A program made the position numbers and the translations under genes. Source: Flavobacteriales bacterium (lineage in GTDB: Bacteria; Bacteroidota; Bacteroidia; UBA10329). From it: DNA of 36,062 nt. Positions within the stretch are counted from its first letter, which is position 1, and each line of letters starts with the position of its first letter. The stretch lies in assembly GCA_021741075.1 (NCBI GenBank), contig JAIOYO010000078.1, positions 1 to 36,062 of the forward strand, read 5' to 3'. Shown here one piece after another: positions 6,895 to 17,800 of the stretch. A model generated the notes under the pieces. The model searched no databases. It was not told the origin of the DNA and saw nothing but the letters and a program-made list of their open reading frames with translations.

Positions 6895-9800
6895 TTACTG
6901 CTTGATAATCTTCTGAACCGTCATTTGGTTGTCTGCATAGATACGAAGGAAGTAAACTCCGTTAGGAATTTCAGTGATATCGTACTGCTTGCGCAAGCTA
7001 TCGGTATTACCCACACGGCTATCCAACCAAACTTGCTTTCCAATCATGTCGTAAAGACCAACGGTGACATCCATTTGACGAGCCAACTCAACCTCAAGAG
7101 TAAACTGACCGCTATTCGGATTAGGGTAAACACTTACGTTGCCATCAAAATTGGCTTCTTCGATTCCTACACAACAAGTCAACTCGAAGTTTGGAGAGCA
7201 ACCTGAACATCCATTCGCATCGGTAACACACACATAGTAGTTTCCACTTCCGGTCGGATTGATAGTATAAGCTGCACTAGTAGCTCCTGGAATTGGATTT
7301 CCGTTGTGGAACCATTGGAATCCAGTAAAGTCTCCGGAGTTGGTAACCGTCAATAAACCAGCATCTTCGCTAACAATTGGTTCTGGATCCCAAACCGTCA
7401 CAGTAACAGGAGCTACTTGTAGCATGCTGTCGATACAACCATTACCGTCCATAAGTATTGGCCAATAATCTCCAGACTCAATGACTGTCACGCTTTGGGT
7501 GGTAGAACCGCTGTTCCACAAATAAGAAGCATATCCTGGGGCTACACTCAAGTTAACTGAACCTCCAACACAGAACTCCAGTGGTCCATCAGCAGTGATT
7601 GGTGAGGCAGTCATCGGTTCGTTCATCACTAGAACAACCTCACTAGTTCCTTGGCAACCATATTGGTTAGTTACTGTAAGAACGATGGTGTCAGATTGAC
7701 CCCATTCAGTCGTCTGAGTATTATCACCAGTGGTCCAAGAATATCCATCGTATCCTGGTTCAGCAGAAAGGATTACAGTATTTCCGATACAAAATTCTAC
7801 AACTCCCGATGGCGTAATAATTGGTGAAGGGATAGGATTCACAGTTACCACAATGACATCAGTTCCAATACAACCATTGGCATCCACCACTGTAACTTCA
7901 TATCCTCCGCTTTGGCTCGCAGAAGTAGTTTGTGTAATGTCTCCAGTCGGTGTCCAAGCATACGAAGCATATCCAGATCCAGCATCTAACGTGATTAAAC
8001 AAACTGTGGTGTCGTTTCCTAAATCAACTTGAGGGGCCTGAAGAACGTTATACACAGCAGAAGCAGTGGCATCACAACCATTAGGAGCTTCGTAGGTGTA
8101 ATCAACGTTTGTAGCACCCGGTCCTGCTAGGTCTGGAAAGAAAAGATCTCCGATAATGGAGAAGTTACCATACGCAACTGTGTAATCCCCTCCCACTGGG
8201 CTACCTCCCACAAACTCAACGAAATCTTCGTTAGAACAAGCGTGTGATGGCAACGTAAGTGTAACAACAGGCGTAGGCAAGACATTATAGTGAAGTCCAG
8301 GACTTGTAACCGAACAGTTGTTGGCATCTGTACCAACTACAGCTACCGTTTGACCATTCAATATAGCTGCGTTTGTATATGGATTCGTGCTTCCGACAGC
8401 TACCCCATCAACAAAAAACTGATAAGTACCTGCTCCAGAAGCCGTGAATTCAACTGGCGTTCCTTCACAAATTGTAAGACCAGACGGACTGGCTACGAGC
8501 GAAACGACTAACGTTCCTGGATCACTAAGTGAAACAGCATCAGTCGATTGACAACCATTTACATCTGTAACAGTTACTGCATATTGTCCCGCACTTAGTC
8601 CTACCGCAACAGGAGTTATTTGGCCACTTGGCGTCCATAAGTAATCGTAAGCAGGTACACCTCCAATAGTCAGTGCATTAGCGAATCCATCAGAGGCGCC
8701 ACACGATGAAGGGTTAACGAAGGATGTAACGCCTACCTGAATTTCAGGATGTACAACAAATGTGGAAGGGGCACTTGTAGCAGCGCATAGTTGAGTGTCT
8801 AGTCCCATGACGGCAATGATATCACCATCAACCAGTGTGTCGGTGATGTAAGGATTTTGAGTACTTACTTGGAATCCATTGACATAGAACACATATGTTG
8901 TTGCTCCAGAACCAGTAAATGTAACGGTTTCTCCACCGCAGATGGTGCTATTGGTAGCGTCTGACGTAAGCGTAACAGGACTCGAGCCGACATCACTGAG
9001 AGATTGACTAATCACGGCAGTACATCCAGCATCGTCTGTAGCAGTCACAAAGTAAGAGCCCGCGTTCAAATTTGCTACGGTCGGTCCTTGAGGCCCATGA
9101 CTCCATCCATATGTGTAACCTGGGGTTCCACCTGTTGCATCTGCAGTTATAACTCCATCAGATGCTCCACAAGAAGTCGGGTCTGAAAAACTAGTGATAG
9201 CTACAGTAGGACTTGGGTTGACTGTTACCGGCATTCCATCGCTTTCAACATCGCAAAGGTTACCATCTGTAGCTATAACCGAAACAACCTGACCATTTGT
9301 TAAGGTAGAAGTAACAAATACGCTAGTAGAACTAGCGGGTCCTTGAGACACTCCATCAACTAGAAATTCATAAGTTAAACCGCCTGAAGCGAAGAACGAA
9401 ATGCTTTGACCAACGCAAATTGTTGTGTCTGCATCATTGGAAACCAACAACACCGTTGGGCCCGGATTCACAATAGGATAGATAATGTTGCTGGTGGCTG
9501 TACAGTTATTACCGTCTGTTCCAGTAGCAGCAACAGATTGTCCGTCTGTTAAAGCAGCAGTAACGAACGGATTTGTGGTTGATGTTGGCTGACCATCAAC
9601 ATAAAACTGGTAGGTATTTGAACCAGATGCCGTAAAGGTGATACTTTCACCAGCACAAATTTCATTGTTTGGATCCTCACTACTAGCCATTGTAACAGGT
9701 TGAGCACCCGGATCACTAAGTGCATAAGTTTCGCTTGAGAAACAACCATTGTCATCAGTAACAGTCAGAAAATATGGCGCAGCAGGTAGCCCTGAAATGT

Positions 9801-11691
9801 TTGATGTCACTTGTCCATTACTCCACAAATAAGAGTACGGAGGCAATCCACCAGACACTAATGTTTGAATTAAACCATCAGACAATGCGCACCCGGAAGG
9901 ATCTGAAACTGTCTCATCAATGACTGGATTGTCTCTGACGATGAAGTTTATTCCTGCTGAAGTGTAGGTGCAAAAATTGAAATCAGTTCCAGTCACATAA
10001 ACGTTTTGCCCATCAAGAAGTGCAGTTGTTGTAAACGGGTTTTGTGTGCTTACTGGAACTCCGTTGATGTAGTATTGATACTGAAATGCTCCAGAAGCAG
10101 TGAAGGTCACAGATTCCCCTGCACAAATTGTATTATCACCATCGCTGCTCACCAACGTAACGGGCGATGCACCTGGGTCGTTCAACGAAACAGAAGAAAA
10201 ATCAGTGCATCCAGTAGCATCAGTTACTGTAACTTCATAAGGTCCAGCCGCTAATCCATTAATTGTGGCCCCAACGCTTCCATTGCTCCAAGTAAACACA
10301 TAGGGAGCTGTTCCTCCACCTGCAATTGCTGTAATAATTCCATCGGCAGCACCACACGCAGATGGACTAGTAATTCCGCTAAAGCCGACCGAAGGGGCTG
10401 GGGTTACATTAATAAGTACCTCGACACAAGCTGAGTTATTACAAGGGCCTTGAGCTCTTACAAAGTAATTAGTTGTAGACAAAGGATTTACCACAATGGA
10501 TGCTCCACTTCCCACGAGTTGACCTCCACACCCACCGATATACCAAAACCATTGTGCGTTAGTTCCTAAAGAACCTCCATTAACGGTCAAAGTAACTGGC
10601 GCTCCTGAACAGACAGTTGTTCCGCTTGCAGTTATTGAAGTTGGATCAGTTGACTCAGTGTCAACAATAACATTGAAAGAGCAGGTCGCTGTGAGCCCTG
10701 CTGCATCCACTACTTCAATAGTTACTGGGGTCGTGCCAAGTGGAAAGGTGCTTCCAGACGCAAATCCACTGAGAATCGAACCACCTACAACTCCGCAATT
10801 ATCTGAAACGGTCGGATCCGGATAGTTGACTACTGGATTACAACCCGCAAAAATGGTAGGTGGACAAATCACAGTAGGATTCTGATTGTCAACTACGGTA
10901 ACTGTGAAGCTCCCAGAAACGGAGTTACCAGAGGCATCACTAGCCGTGTATGTTTGGTTTGTTACTCCAACAGGGAAAAACGCACCACTCGCTAATCCTG
11001 CCGTTTGGCTAATGGTTGCACTGCAATTATCAGTCGCAGTCGGAGCAACAAAAGTTACAGTAGCACCGCACTGCCCAGCAGCAGCATTAACTGTAATGTT
11101 TGCAGGAACGGAAATCGTAGGAGGTGTAACATCTGGGGTAGTGGTAACTTCGACTTGATACCAAACCAAACATACAGGTGCACCAGTAGTTTGATCTCCA
11201 ATATCCAAATTCCACGCTCCGTATGGCGATTGTCCATTATAAGCTGCTAAGTTTCCATTATTAGGTCCAAAAGTTCCTGATACTGGAATCCCTGTTGGAA
11301 TCGGATTTCCAGTACTAAATCGTGTAATAACCGAAGACGTAGAAGTTTGCCCGGTCCAAGTACCTGGTAACGCAAGAATTTGCGGACCGGCCGTTGGATG
11401 TTGTATTCTGAAACTTGTTTCCTGATGTTGTGAGTTACCGCCTGTTGGACTGGTGCAGGTTCCTGCTGTTTTAGCCCAAGCAATAACCACGTCAACATCT
11501 GTTACTTGGCAGCCTTGTGTAAAGTCTGACGGATTAAATGTGACGCTAGGCATTGGGCTTCCATATGATCCAACCCCATCAACAGACGTTGACGATGGAG
11601 CAACGTAGGCTTTTGTAACGGTTTGTCCGTATGTAAATACGTGCGACATTAGAAACAAAACAGGAATGGACAATCGTAAAAAAAACTTCAT
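6895..11691 (-). CDS. giant T9SS-secreted repeat protein with alternating SprB and Ig-like modules
   Basis: About 1598 residues, starting at the ATG at 11691 (MKFFLRLS); a GTG two codons upstream is in frame but less likely. A signal peptide ends near TYGQ. Residues to about 185 resemble a proprotein-convertase P-domain/jelly-roll (SPYGAWNLDIGD). Two HYR domains (about 190-345, DNCSATI and FPLGTTPVT motifs) and one Ig-like module follow. Then comes a run of four SprB repeats (GGTAPYVFTWSNG type) interleaved with five Ig-like modules of the type CAGESVTFTASG. Several Ig-like modules precede a type A T9SS sorting domain (VSVYPNPNSGQFTLEVEL at its start; basic KIIKQ end). It is exported by Sec, then by T9SS, and probably anchored at the surface or released. 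It is the third giant gene of the minus-strand run. A role in adhesion is likely, with unknown ligand. Confidence 0.92.
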   Translation of the reverse strand: MKFFLRLSIPVLFLMSHVFTYGQTVTKAYVAPSSTSVDGVGSYGSPMPSVTFNPSDFTQGCQVTDVDVVIAWAKTAGTCTSPTGGNSQHQETSFRIQHPTAGPQILALPGTWTGQTSTSSVITRFSTGNPIPTGIPVSGTFGPNNGNLAAYNGQSPYGAWNLDIGDQTTGAPVCLVWYQVEVTTTPDVTPPTISVPANITVNAAAGQCGATVTFVAPTATDNCSATISQTAGLASGAFFPVGVTNQTYTASDASGNSVSGSFTVTVVDNQNPTVICPPTIFAGCNPVVNYPDPTVSDNCGVVGGSILSGFASGSTFPLGTTPVTIEVVDAAGLTATCSFNVIVDTESTDPTSITASGTTVCSGAPVTLTVNGGSLGTNAQWFWYIGGCGGQLVGSGASIVVNPLSTTNYFVRAQGPCNNSACVEVLINVTPAPSVGFSGITSPSACGAADGIITAIAGGGTAPYVFTWSNGSVGATINGLAAGPYEVTVTDATGCTDFSSVSLNDPGASPVTLVSSDGDNTICAGESVTFTASGAFQYQYYINGVPVSTQNPFTTTALLDGQNVYVTGTDFNFCTYTSAGINFIVRDNPVIDETVSDPSGCALSDGLIQTLVSGGLPPYSYLWSNGQVTSNISGLPAAPYFLTVTDDNGCFSSETYALSDPGAQPVTMASSEDPNNEICAGESITFTASGSNTYQFYVDGQPTSTTNPFVTAALTDGQSVAATGTDGNNCTATSNIIYPIVNPGPTVLLVSNDADTTICVGQSISFFASGGLTYEFLVDGVSQGPASSTSVFVTSTLTNGQVVSVIATDGNLCDVESDGMPVTVNPSPTVAITSFSDPTSCGASDGVITADATGGTPGYTYGWSHGPQGPTVANLNAGSYFVTATDDAGCTAVISQSLSDVGSSPVTLTSDATNSTICGGETVTFTGSGATTYVFYVNGFQVSTQNPYITDTLVDGDIIAVMGLDTQLCAATSAPSTFVVHPEIQVGVTSFVNPSSCGASDGFANALTIGGVPAYDYLWTPSGQITPVAVGLSAGQYAVTVTDVNGCQSTDAVSLSDPGTLVVSLVASPSGLTICEGTPVEFTASGAGTYQFFVDGVAVGSTNPYTNAAILNGQTVAVVGTDANNCSVTSPGLHYNVLPTPVVTLTLPSHACSNEDFVEFVGGSPVGGDYTVAYGNFSIIGDLFFPDLAGPGATNVDYTYEAPNGCDATASAVYNVLQAPQVDLGNDTTVCLITLDAGSGYASYAWTPTGDITQTTSASQSGGYEVTVVDANGCIGTDVIVVTVNPIPSPIITPSGVVEFCIGNTVILSAEPGYDGYSWTTGDNTQTTEWGQSDTIVLTVTNQYGCQGTSEVVLVMNEPMTASPITADGPLEFCVGGSVNLSVAPGYASYLWNSGSTTQSVTVIESGDYWPILMDGNGCIDSMLQVAPVTVTVWDPEPIVSEDAGLLTVTNSGDFTGFQWFHNGNPIPGATSAAYTINPTGSGNYYVCVTDANGCSGCSPNFELTCCVGIEEANFDGNVSVYPNPNSGQFTLEVELARQMDVTVGLYDMIGKQVWLDSRVGNTDSLRKQYDITEIPNGVYFLRIYADNQMTVQKIIKQ
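8285..10389 (-). repeat. alternating SprB / Ig-like module array
   Basis: About 700 residues consist of four SprB-type modules (conserved CGASDG, WSNG, VTVTDxxGC) and five Ig-like modules (CAGESVTFTASG, then YQFYVDG, then NPF and DGQ). They alternate except for one place where two Ig-like modules are adjacent, as if one SprB unit had been lost there. Boundaries are approximate. Confidence 0.8.
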
Positions 11692-11842
11692 TTTCACTTG
11701 CTATAGGGGTTATAGAAAATCTTTTAAAACTTCGAAATGAACCGTCTAAATTAATTCTTTTTCAGACTAGAACGATAGGCATAAAAAATGTTAATCCAAA
11801 TCAACTTTCACTTGAATAAAAGTGTCTTAATTCTAAGAGTCA

Positions 11843-14800
11843 CTACTCTTTCACAATAGAACGAACCACAACACCTTCGTTAGTCACTAATCTTAGATAA
11901 TATATTCCTGCACCGAGGTTTTCAAGATTAAAATTGCGTTTAACATTCGAAACACCCGTGATTTCTTCGGGATTCAGAATATTACGACCTGTCAAGTCAG
12001 ACAATAATATTGTTCCAGCAACCTGCTTGCCAAAATCAATTTCCAAAGTAAATCGATTGCGCGTTGGATTTGGGTAGATATCAATGTTGTAGCCCAAATT
12101 GGAATCCATAACTCCAGTGAACGTAAATTCTATGTTGCCCGAAGTTCCAAAGCATCCGTTTTCATCCCATCCAATTACACTGTAATTACCACTAATTTCA
12201 GGAGTAATTGTGGATGCAGTTTGCCCTGGTAATGGTAGTCCATTGAAATACCATTGGAATTGAGCAAACGGTCCATTTACCACAGTAATAAGGTTGGCTT
12301 GTTGTTCAATTATTGGTTGTGGATTCCAAACCTCCACATGAAGAGGTGTTCCAACCAAAGTGCTATCCAAACAGTTGTTTGCATCAAGCACCGTTACGCA
12401 GTAATCGCCTGTTTGGGTAACTGTAATGGAAGGCGTGGTAGAACCGCTGCACCACAAATAGGAATTGTAAGGTCCCGGTTCCACCGACAAGGTCACGCTA
12501 CCACCAGCACAAAACTCCGTTGCACCACTAGCTACGATTATTGGAGGAACGGTAGTATTGACTACAACTTCAACACTCGCTGATGTGTTGAGACATCCAT
12601 TAATCGGGTCTTCTACAGTCACTGCGTAGATGCCAGCCTCCCAGACTTCAATTACAGGGTCGGTCTCACCATTCGGATTCCATACGTACGATGCCAAACC
12701 ACCATTTGCCGAAAGCGTAGCAGTATCTCCCGCACACAAAGCAATTGTGCCACTTGGCGAAATGATGGCATTCGGTAATTGCAACGTGGAAACAATTACT
12801 TCGTCTGTACCCATGCAGCCAAACTCATCCCAAACCTGTAGCGTAATAACTCCTGGGGTATTGACAGAAATACTTTGTGTTGCTTCGCTGGTGCTCCACT
12901 GGTAAGAATCATATCCCGAGCCCCCATTCAACCCAACGGAACCTCCAGCACAGAATTGCAGCGGGCCATCGGCTACAATTACTGGATCAAGAAGATTGCT
13001 AACTGTTACCACTATATTATCAGTACCAACGCATCCATTTTGATCCGTGACTGAAACCGTGTAGGCTCCAGTTGAATTAACAGTAATTGATTGTGATATC
13101 TCTTGTGTTGACCAGACATACGTAGACCCCTGATTGCCGGCATTGAGCGTAACAGATGATGCTGTACAAATGATGGTGTCGTTTCCTAAATCGACAACTG
13201 GTGGCTGATTAACAATTACTTGAATCGATGGTGCTGTACCCGAACAGCCTTCTGCGGTTGTAACAGTTACGTTATATGTACCTGCCTGAGTGACGGTGGT
13301 AGTCTGCCCATTGGTACTGTTGCTCCAACTGTAAACTGAATATCCAGATCCAGCATTAAGAACGAGATTACTTCCTTCACAAATAGCCGAAGTTCCGCTT
13401 GGGGTGATTGCTGGAACTGGAATTGCGTTGATTGTTACCTGCTGACTTGCACTGTTTGTACATCCGTTGCCATCTGTATAAGTGTATGTGATGCTGTGTG
13501 TGCCAGTGCCAGCAGCAACTGGACTAAAGGATGCGCCAATGATTCCTGTCCCACTAAAAGTTCCGCCAACTGGACTTCCAGTTAATGCAACGTTTGACGC
13601 ATCAGCACAGTAAGCTGATGCTAATCCTGTAAACAACACAGTCGGCAAAGCATTGATTGTAACTTGTTGCTCATCTAAACTGGTACATCCAAACGGGTCA
13701 GTGTAAGTATATGTTATGGTATTTACTCCGATTAAGGCATTATCAGGAATGAAATTACTTCCAGAAATACCCGAGCCAACAAATGTTCCTCCCGTGGGCG
13801 AGCCCAGTAGCGTATATGCGCTCATATCATCAGAACAGTATTCTTGACCCAATCCTGAAAAAGATACGTTTGGAAGACCATTTACATCGACTGACTGGGT
13901 TTCATTGTTTGTGCATCCGTTACCATCAGTATAAGTATAGGTTATCAAAATTGTCCCAACGCCTGCAATTGACGGTACAAAAGAGTTACCGCTAATTCCC
14001 AATCCGCTGAAAGTTCCGCCTGCTGGAACTCCAGTCATCGCAACTGGGGTGGTTTGGTCAATGCAGTATTGAGCTGCCAATCCAGAAAAACTAACTGCTG
14101 GAAGCGAATTGAATACGACACTAATGTTGTCAGAATCGGCACAACCGTTGTTGTCTTCAGTCCAAGTAAATATGTATGCCCCATCGGCATCAACCGTAAC
14201 GGTAGCATTTGGGTTCGTGTCGTCTGGTGAGAAGGTGGCATTTCCAGGGCTAGAATACGTCCATAAACCAATACCGATACTAGGGACCGCATTTAAATCA
14301 AAGTCCAAATCGCATTCTGAGCCTCCATTTCCAGCATCGGCAACTGGCTGCTCATAAAAGTTCACGCTGATTGTTGCATTATCTGAACAGATGCCATTTA
14401 CTTCCGTCCACGTGAAGTTATAAGTACCGTACGTATCTACAACGACTGTTGCTGATGCGCTATTGACGTTGCTGAAAAAAGCATTTCCTGGACCATTGTA
14501 TGTCCAAGTTCCAATTCCAAAACTAGGAACTCCTGTAAATGCAAAATTCAAATCACATTCGTCTCCTCCAACACCAGCATCAGCTACTGGCTGATCGTAA
14601 AAGTTTACAATCACATCGTCAGCATCTGAACAAACGCCATTCGTTTCTGTCCATGTAAACGTGTAAGCTCCAGGTTGAGACACTGTAACTGTAGTTGCTG
14701 GGTCGAAATCATCAACAAAAGAGACTGAACTGGGACCAACTGCTGTCCACTGCCCTTCACCGCTACTTGGAACTGCCGACAGCATGAAATCAAAATCGCA

Positions 14801-17800
14801 TTCGTTGCCACCTGTACCTGCGTTTGCTACTGGTTGCTGATAAAAATTGACCGTTATAGTTGCAGCATCTGAACACGAACCATTCGTTTCTGTCCAAGCA
14901 AAGTCGTAGGTACCATAAAGGTCAACTGTTACTAAAGACGTTGGAGAGTTTGGATTATTGAATGTTGCCGTACCTGGTCCAGATACTTGCGACCAAACTC
15001 CAGTACCAACACTTTGTGTGGCTGAAACTAGAAAATTGAGGTCGCATTCGTCTCCGCCAGTGCCAGCATTTGCAACTGGCTGTTGGTAGAAATTGACCGT
15101 TACCGAACTTGCACTCGTACATGTTCCGACAATCTCTGTCCAGGTGAAATTGTACGTTCCGTAAGCCGAAACGGTAACATCAGTGTTCACATCTAAATCA
15201 TTGGCAAAGGTTGCCGTGCCTGGACCAGTAGCAGTCCATAGACCAACACCAACTGATGCTGTCCCATTGAATGTGAAATCTAGGTCGCATTCGTCTCCAC
15301 CAGTACCAGCATCTGAAGCAGGCTGTTCGTAGAAATTAACAAGGACCGATGCGTTAGATGAGCAAGAACCGTTGGTCTCTGTCCATGTAAAGTTGTATGC
15401 CCCATATGCATCAACGGTAACTGTTGATGTTGGGCTGGTCGCATTAGTAAATGTTGCGACTCCGGGCCCTGCATAGGTCCAAATACCTGAGCCAACACTC
15501 GCAACCGCATTAAAAGTAAAGTCAAAATCGCACTCGTTTCCACCTTGGCCAGCATTAGCCACTGGTTGCTGATAAAAGTTAACTGATACTTGATCAGAAG
15601 TAATGCAATTTCCATTCGTTTCTGTCCATGTAAAGGTGTAAGACCCGTAGTTGCTAACGGTAACAGATGTGTTTGGATTGCTAGCGTTGGCAAATGTTGC
15701 TAAACCTGGTCCAGCAGATGTCCACAATCCGCTTCCAATAGTAGGAACTGCCGAGAAAGTAAAGTCGAGGTCACATTCATCGCCCCCAGAGCCAGCATCT
15801 GACACTGCTTGTTGATCAAATGTAACGTTGATGGATGCAGCGTTCGAACAGCCTCCATTATTCTCAGTCCAAGTTAGAACATAAGTGCCATACGTATCTA
15901 CTGTTACAACCGCATTGGGGTCGTTGGCATTAGGCGTATAGGTAGCGTTTCCAGGTCCTGAAGCACTCCACGTTCCTGTACCGACACTTGGAGACGCCCC
16001 TAACTGAAAATCAAGGTCGCACTCACCTCCACCAAAACCAGGATTTGGTGATGGTACCTGATAAAAATTAACTGTTATTTCATCAAAATCAGAGCACTGT
16101 CCGTTTACTTCAGTCCATCTAAAAACATAGGTTCCAACGGATGAAACTTGAACTACCGAACTTGCAGAATTAATGTTTGAGAAGAACGGAGTTCCAGTCC
16201 CAGAAATCATTGTCCACGTACCAATTCCAACAGTTGGAACTGCAGAAAATGTAAAGTTCAAATCACATTCATCTCCTCCAGAGCCCGCATTCGCCAGCGG
16301 CTGCTCATCAACAGAAACCTGCTGCACATCAGCATCTGTACAGTTATTCAAATCTGTGAATGTGTATGTGACACTGTATGGGCCAGTTGGTCCAGCTAAA
16401 GCCGGGTCAAATTGTCCTAAACCTCCGCCTAAACTGGTCACTCCCGTTCCGGAGAATGTTCCACCATTTTGATTTCCCGTTAACGTTACCACCGTATTCG
16501 TCTCACAATAGATGGGGTTCAAACCAGTGAAACTTACTGTAGGAAGTGGTGTGACGATTACCTGAGCAGTGCCGAGGAAGCCTGAAGTTCTGCTACATCC
16601 ACTGGCATCTTGAATAGAAACATAGCTGTAAGTAACTGTTGTTGGAGGAGTGACATTGAAGGTAGCGCCACTGCTAATTCCGTTTACATTATATGTGTTT
16701 ACGCCATCTGTAACTACCACATTAAACGGAGCCTGACCAGATGTGAACGTGAAGGTTAGCGTGGTTTGGTCTCCAAGACAAATAGGCGAGGGTGATAAAG
16801 AAATTGCGCCATTAGCAATTGGATCGACCGTTACGTCAAACGAACAAGACGATTGATTTAAAGACGCATCTGTTGCTGTGTACGTGACAGAAGTCGTACC
16901 CACGGGAAATATTCCCGGAGGCAATCCTGCACTAAGAGCTGTGTTTACGGCACAATTATCTGTTCCTACAGGAGGTGTATATGCGATAGTTGCACCGCAG
17001 TTGGCGGTTGTTGACGTAACGCTAATATCGGCAGGGCATGTAATTGCTGGCAACTGAAAATCGGAAACATTTACGTTGAAAGAGCAATTTGCCACATTAC
17101 CCGAAGGGTCTGTTGCTTGATAGGACTCTACCGTTGTGCCGACTGGAAAAAAACCGCCTGAACCAATTGCCGAAACAGCCACTGGAGTGGCTCCACACGC
17201 ATCTGTAGCGGTAACATTATAATTAACGACCGTACCGCATTGGCCTACAGCCGTGTTGGTGTTAATGTCTGCTGGGCAGTTGATAACTGGACTAGTTACA
17301 TCTCTATTTATGACCACATCATCTGTAGAGGAAGTGCAACTACCGTTTGATATTGTCCATCTGAATGTGGCTGAAACACCCGTTATAGTAACGGTACTAG
17401 TTGGGCTGTTCGGATTATTAAATATTGCCGAACCAGAAACCACCGTCCAAACGCCTGTTCCAACCGTGGCTGCATTTCCAGCTAAAGTTGCGGAATTGCC
17501 ACATATATTTTGATCCGAGCCAGCAGCAGCTGTAGTAGGAGCACGATAAACCAAAATGTCTTGGGTAGTAGTACAATACCCAAACGTGTATGTAATCGTA
17601 TAGGTCTGAGAGGCACCACTAGGCGTTGGCGCGGTAAAAGTCGTTCCTGAAACACCAGCTCCAGTAAAGGAACCACCATTTCCACTACCTACGATAAGCG
17701 AACCAGAAATTGGCGCTGGAGTGGCAGTAAGAGTCCTTGTCTGTCCTTCGCACATAGCCGTAGCGGCTGATGTTATACTCAAGTTATTATTCTGTCTAAC

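Noticed and set aside
10886..11158. Plus-strand open frames inside the giant minus-strand genes
   Set aside because: These are antisense shadows caused by the Thr/Val/Gly-rich codon use of the repeats. They have no start context or domains.
11698..11842. Possible promoter or terminator between the 2141- and ~1598-residue genes
   Set aside because: Only a weak 5-bp stem and a one-mismatch TAATTTAG were found, without a matching TTG. Neither is strong enough to list.
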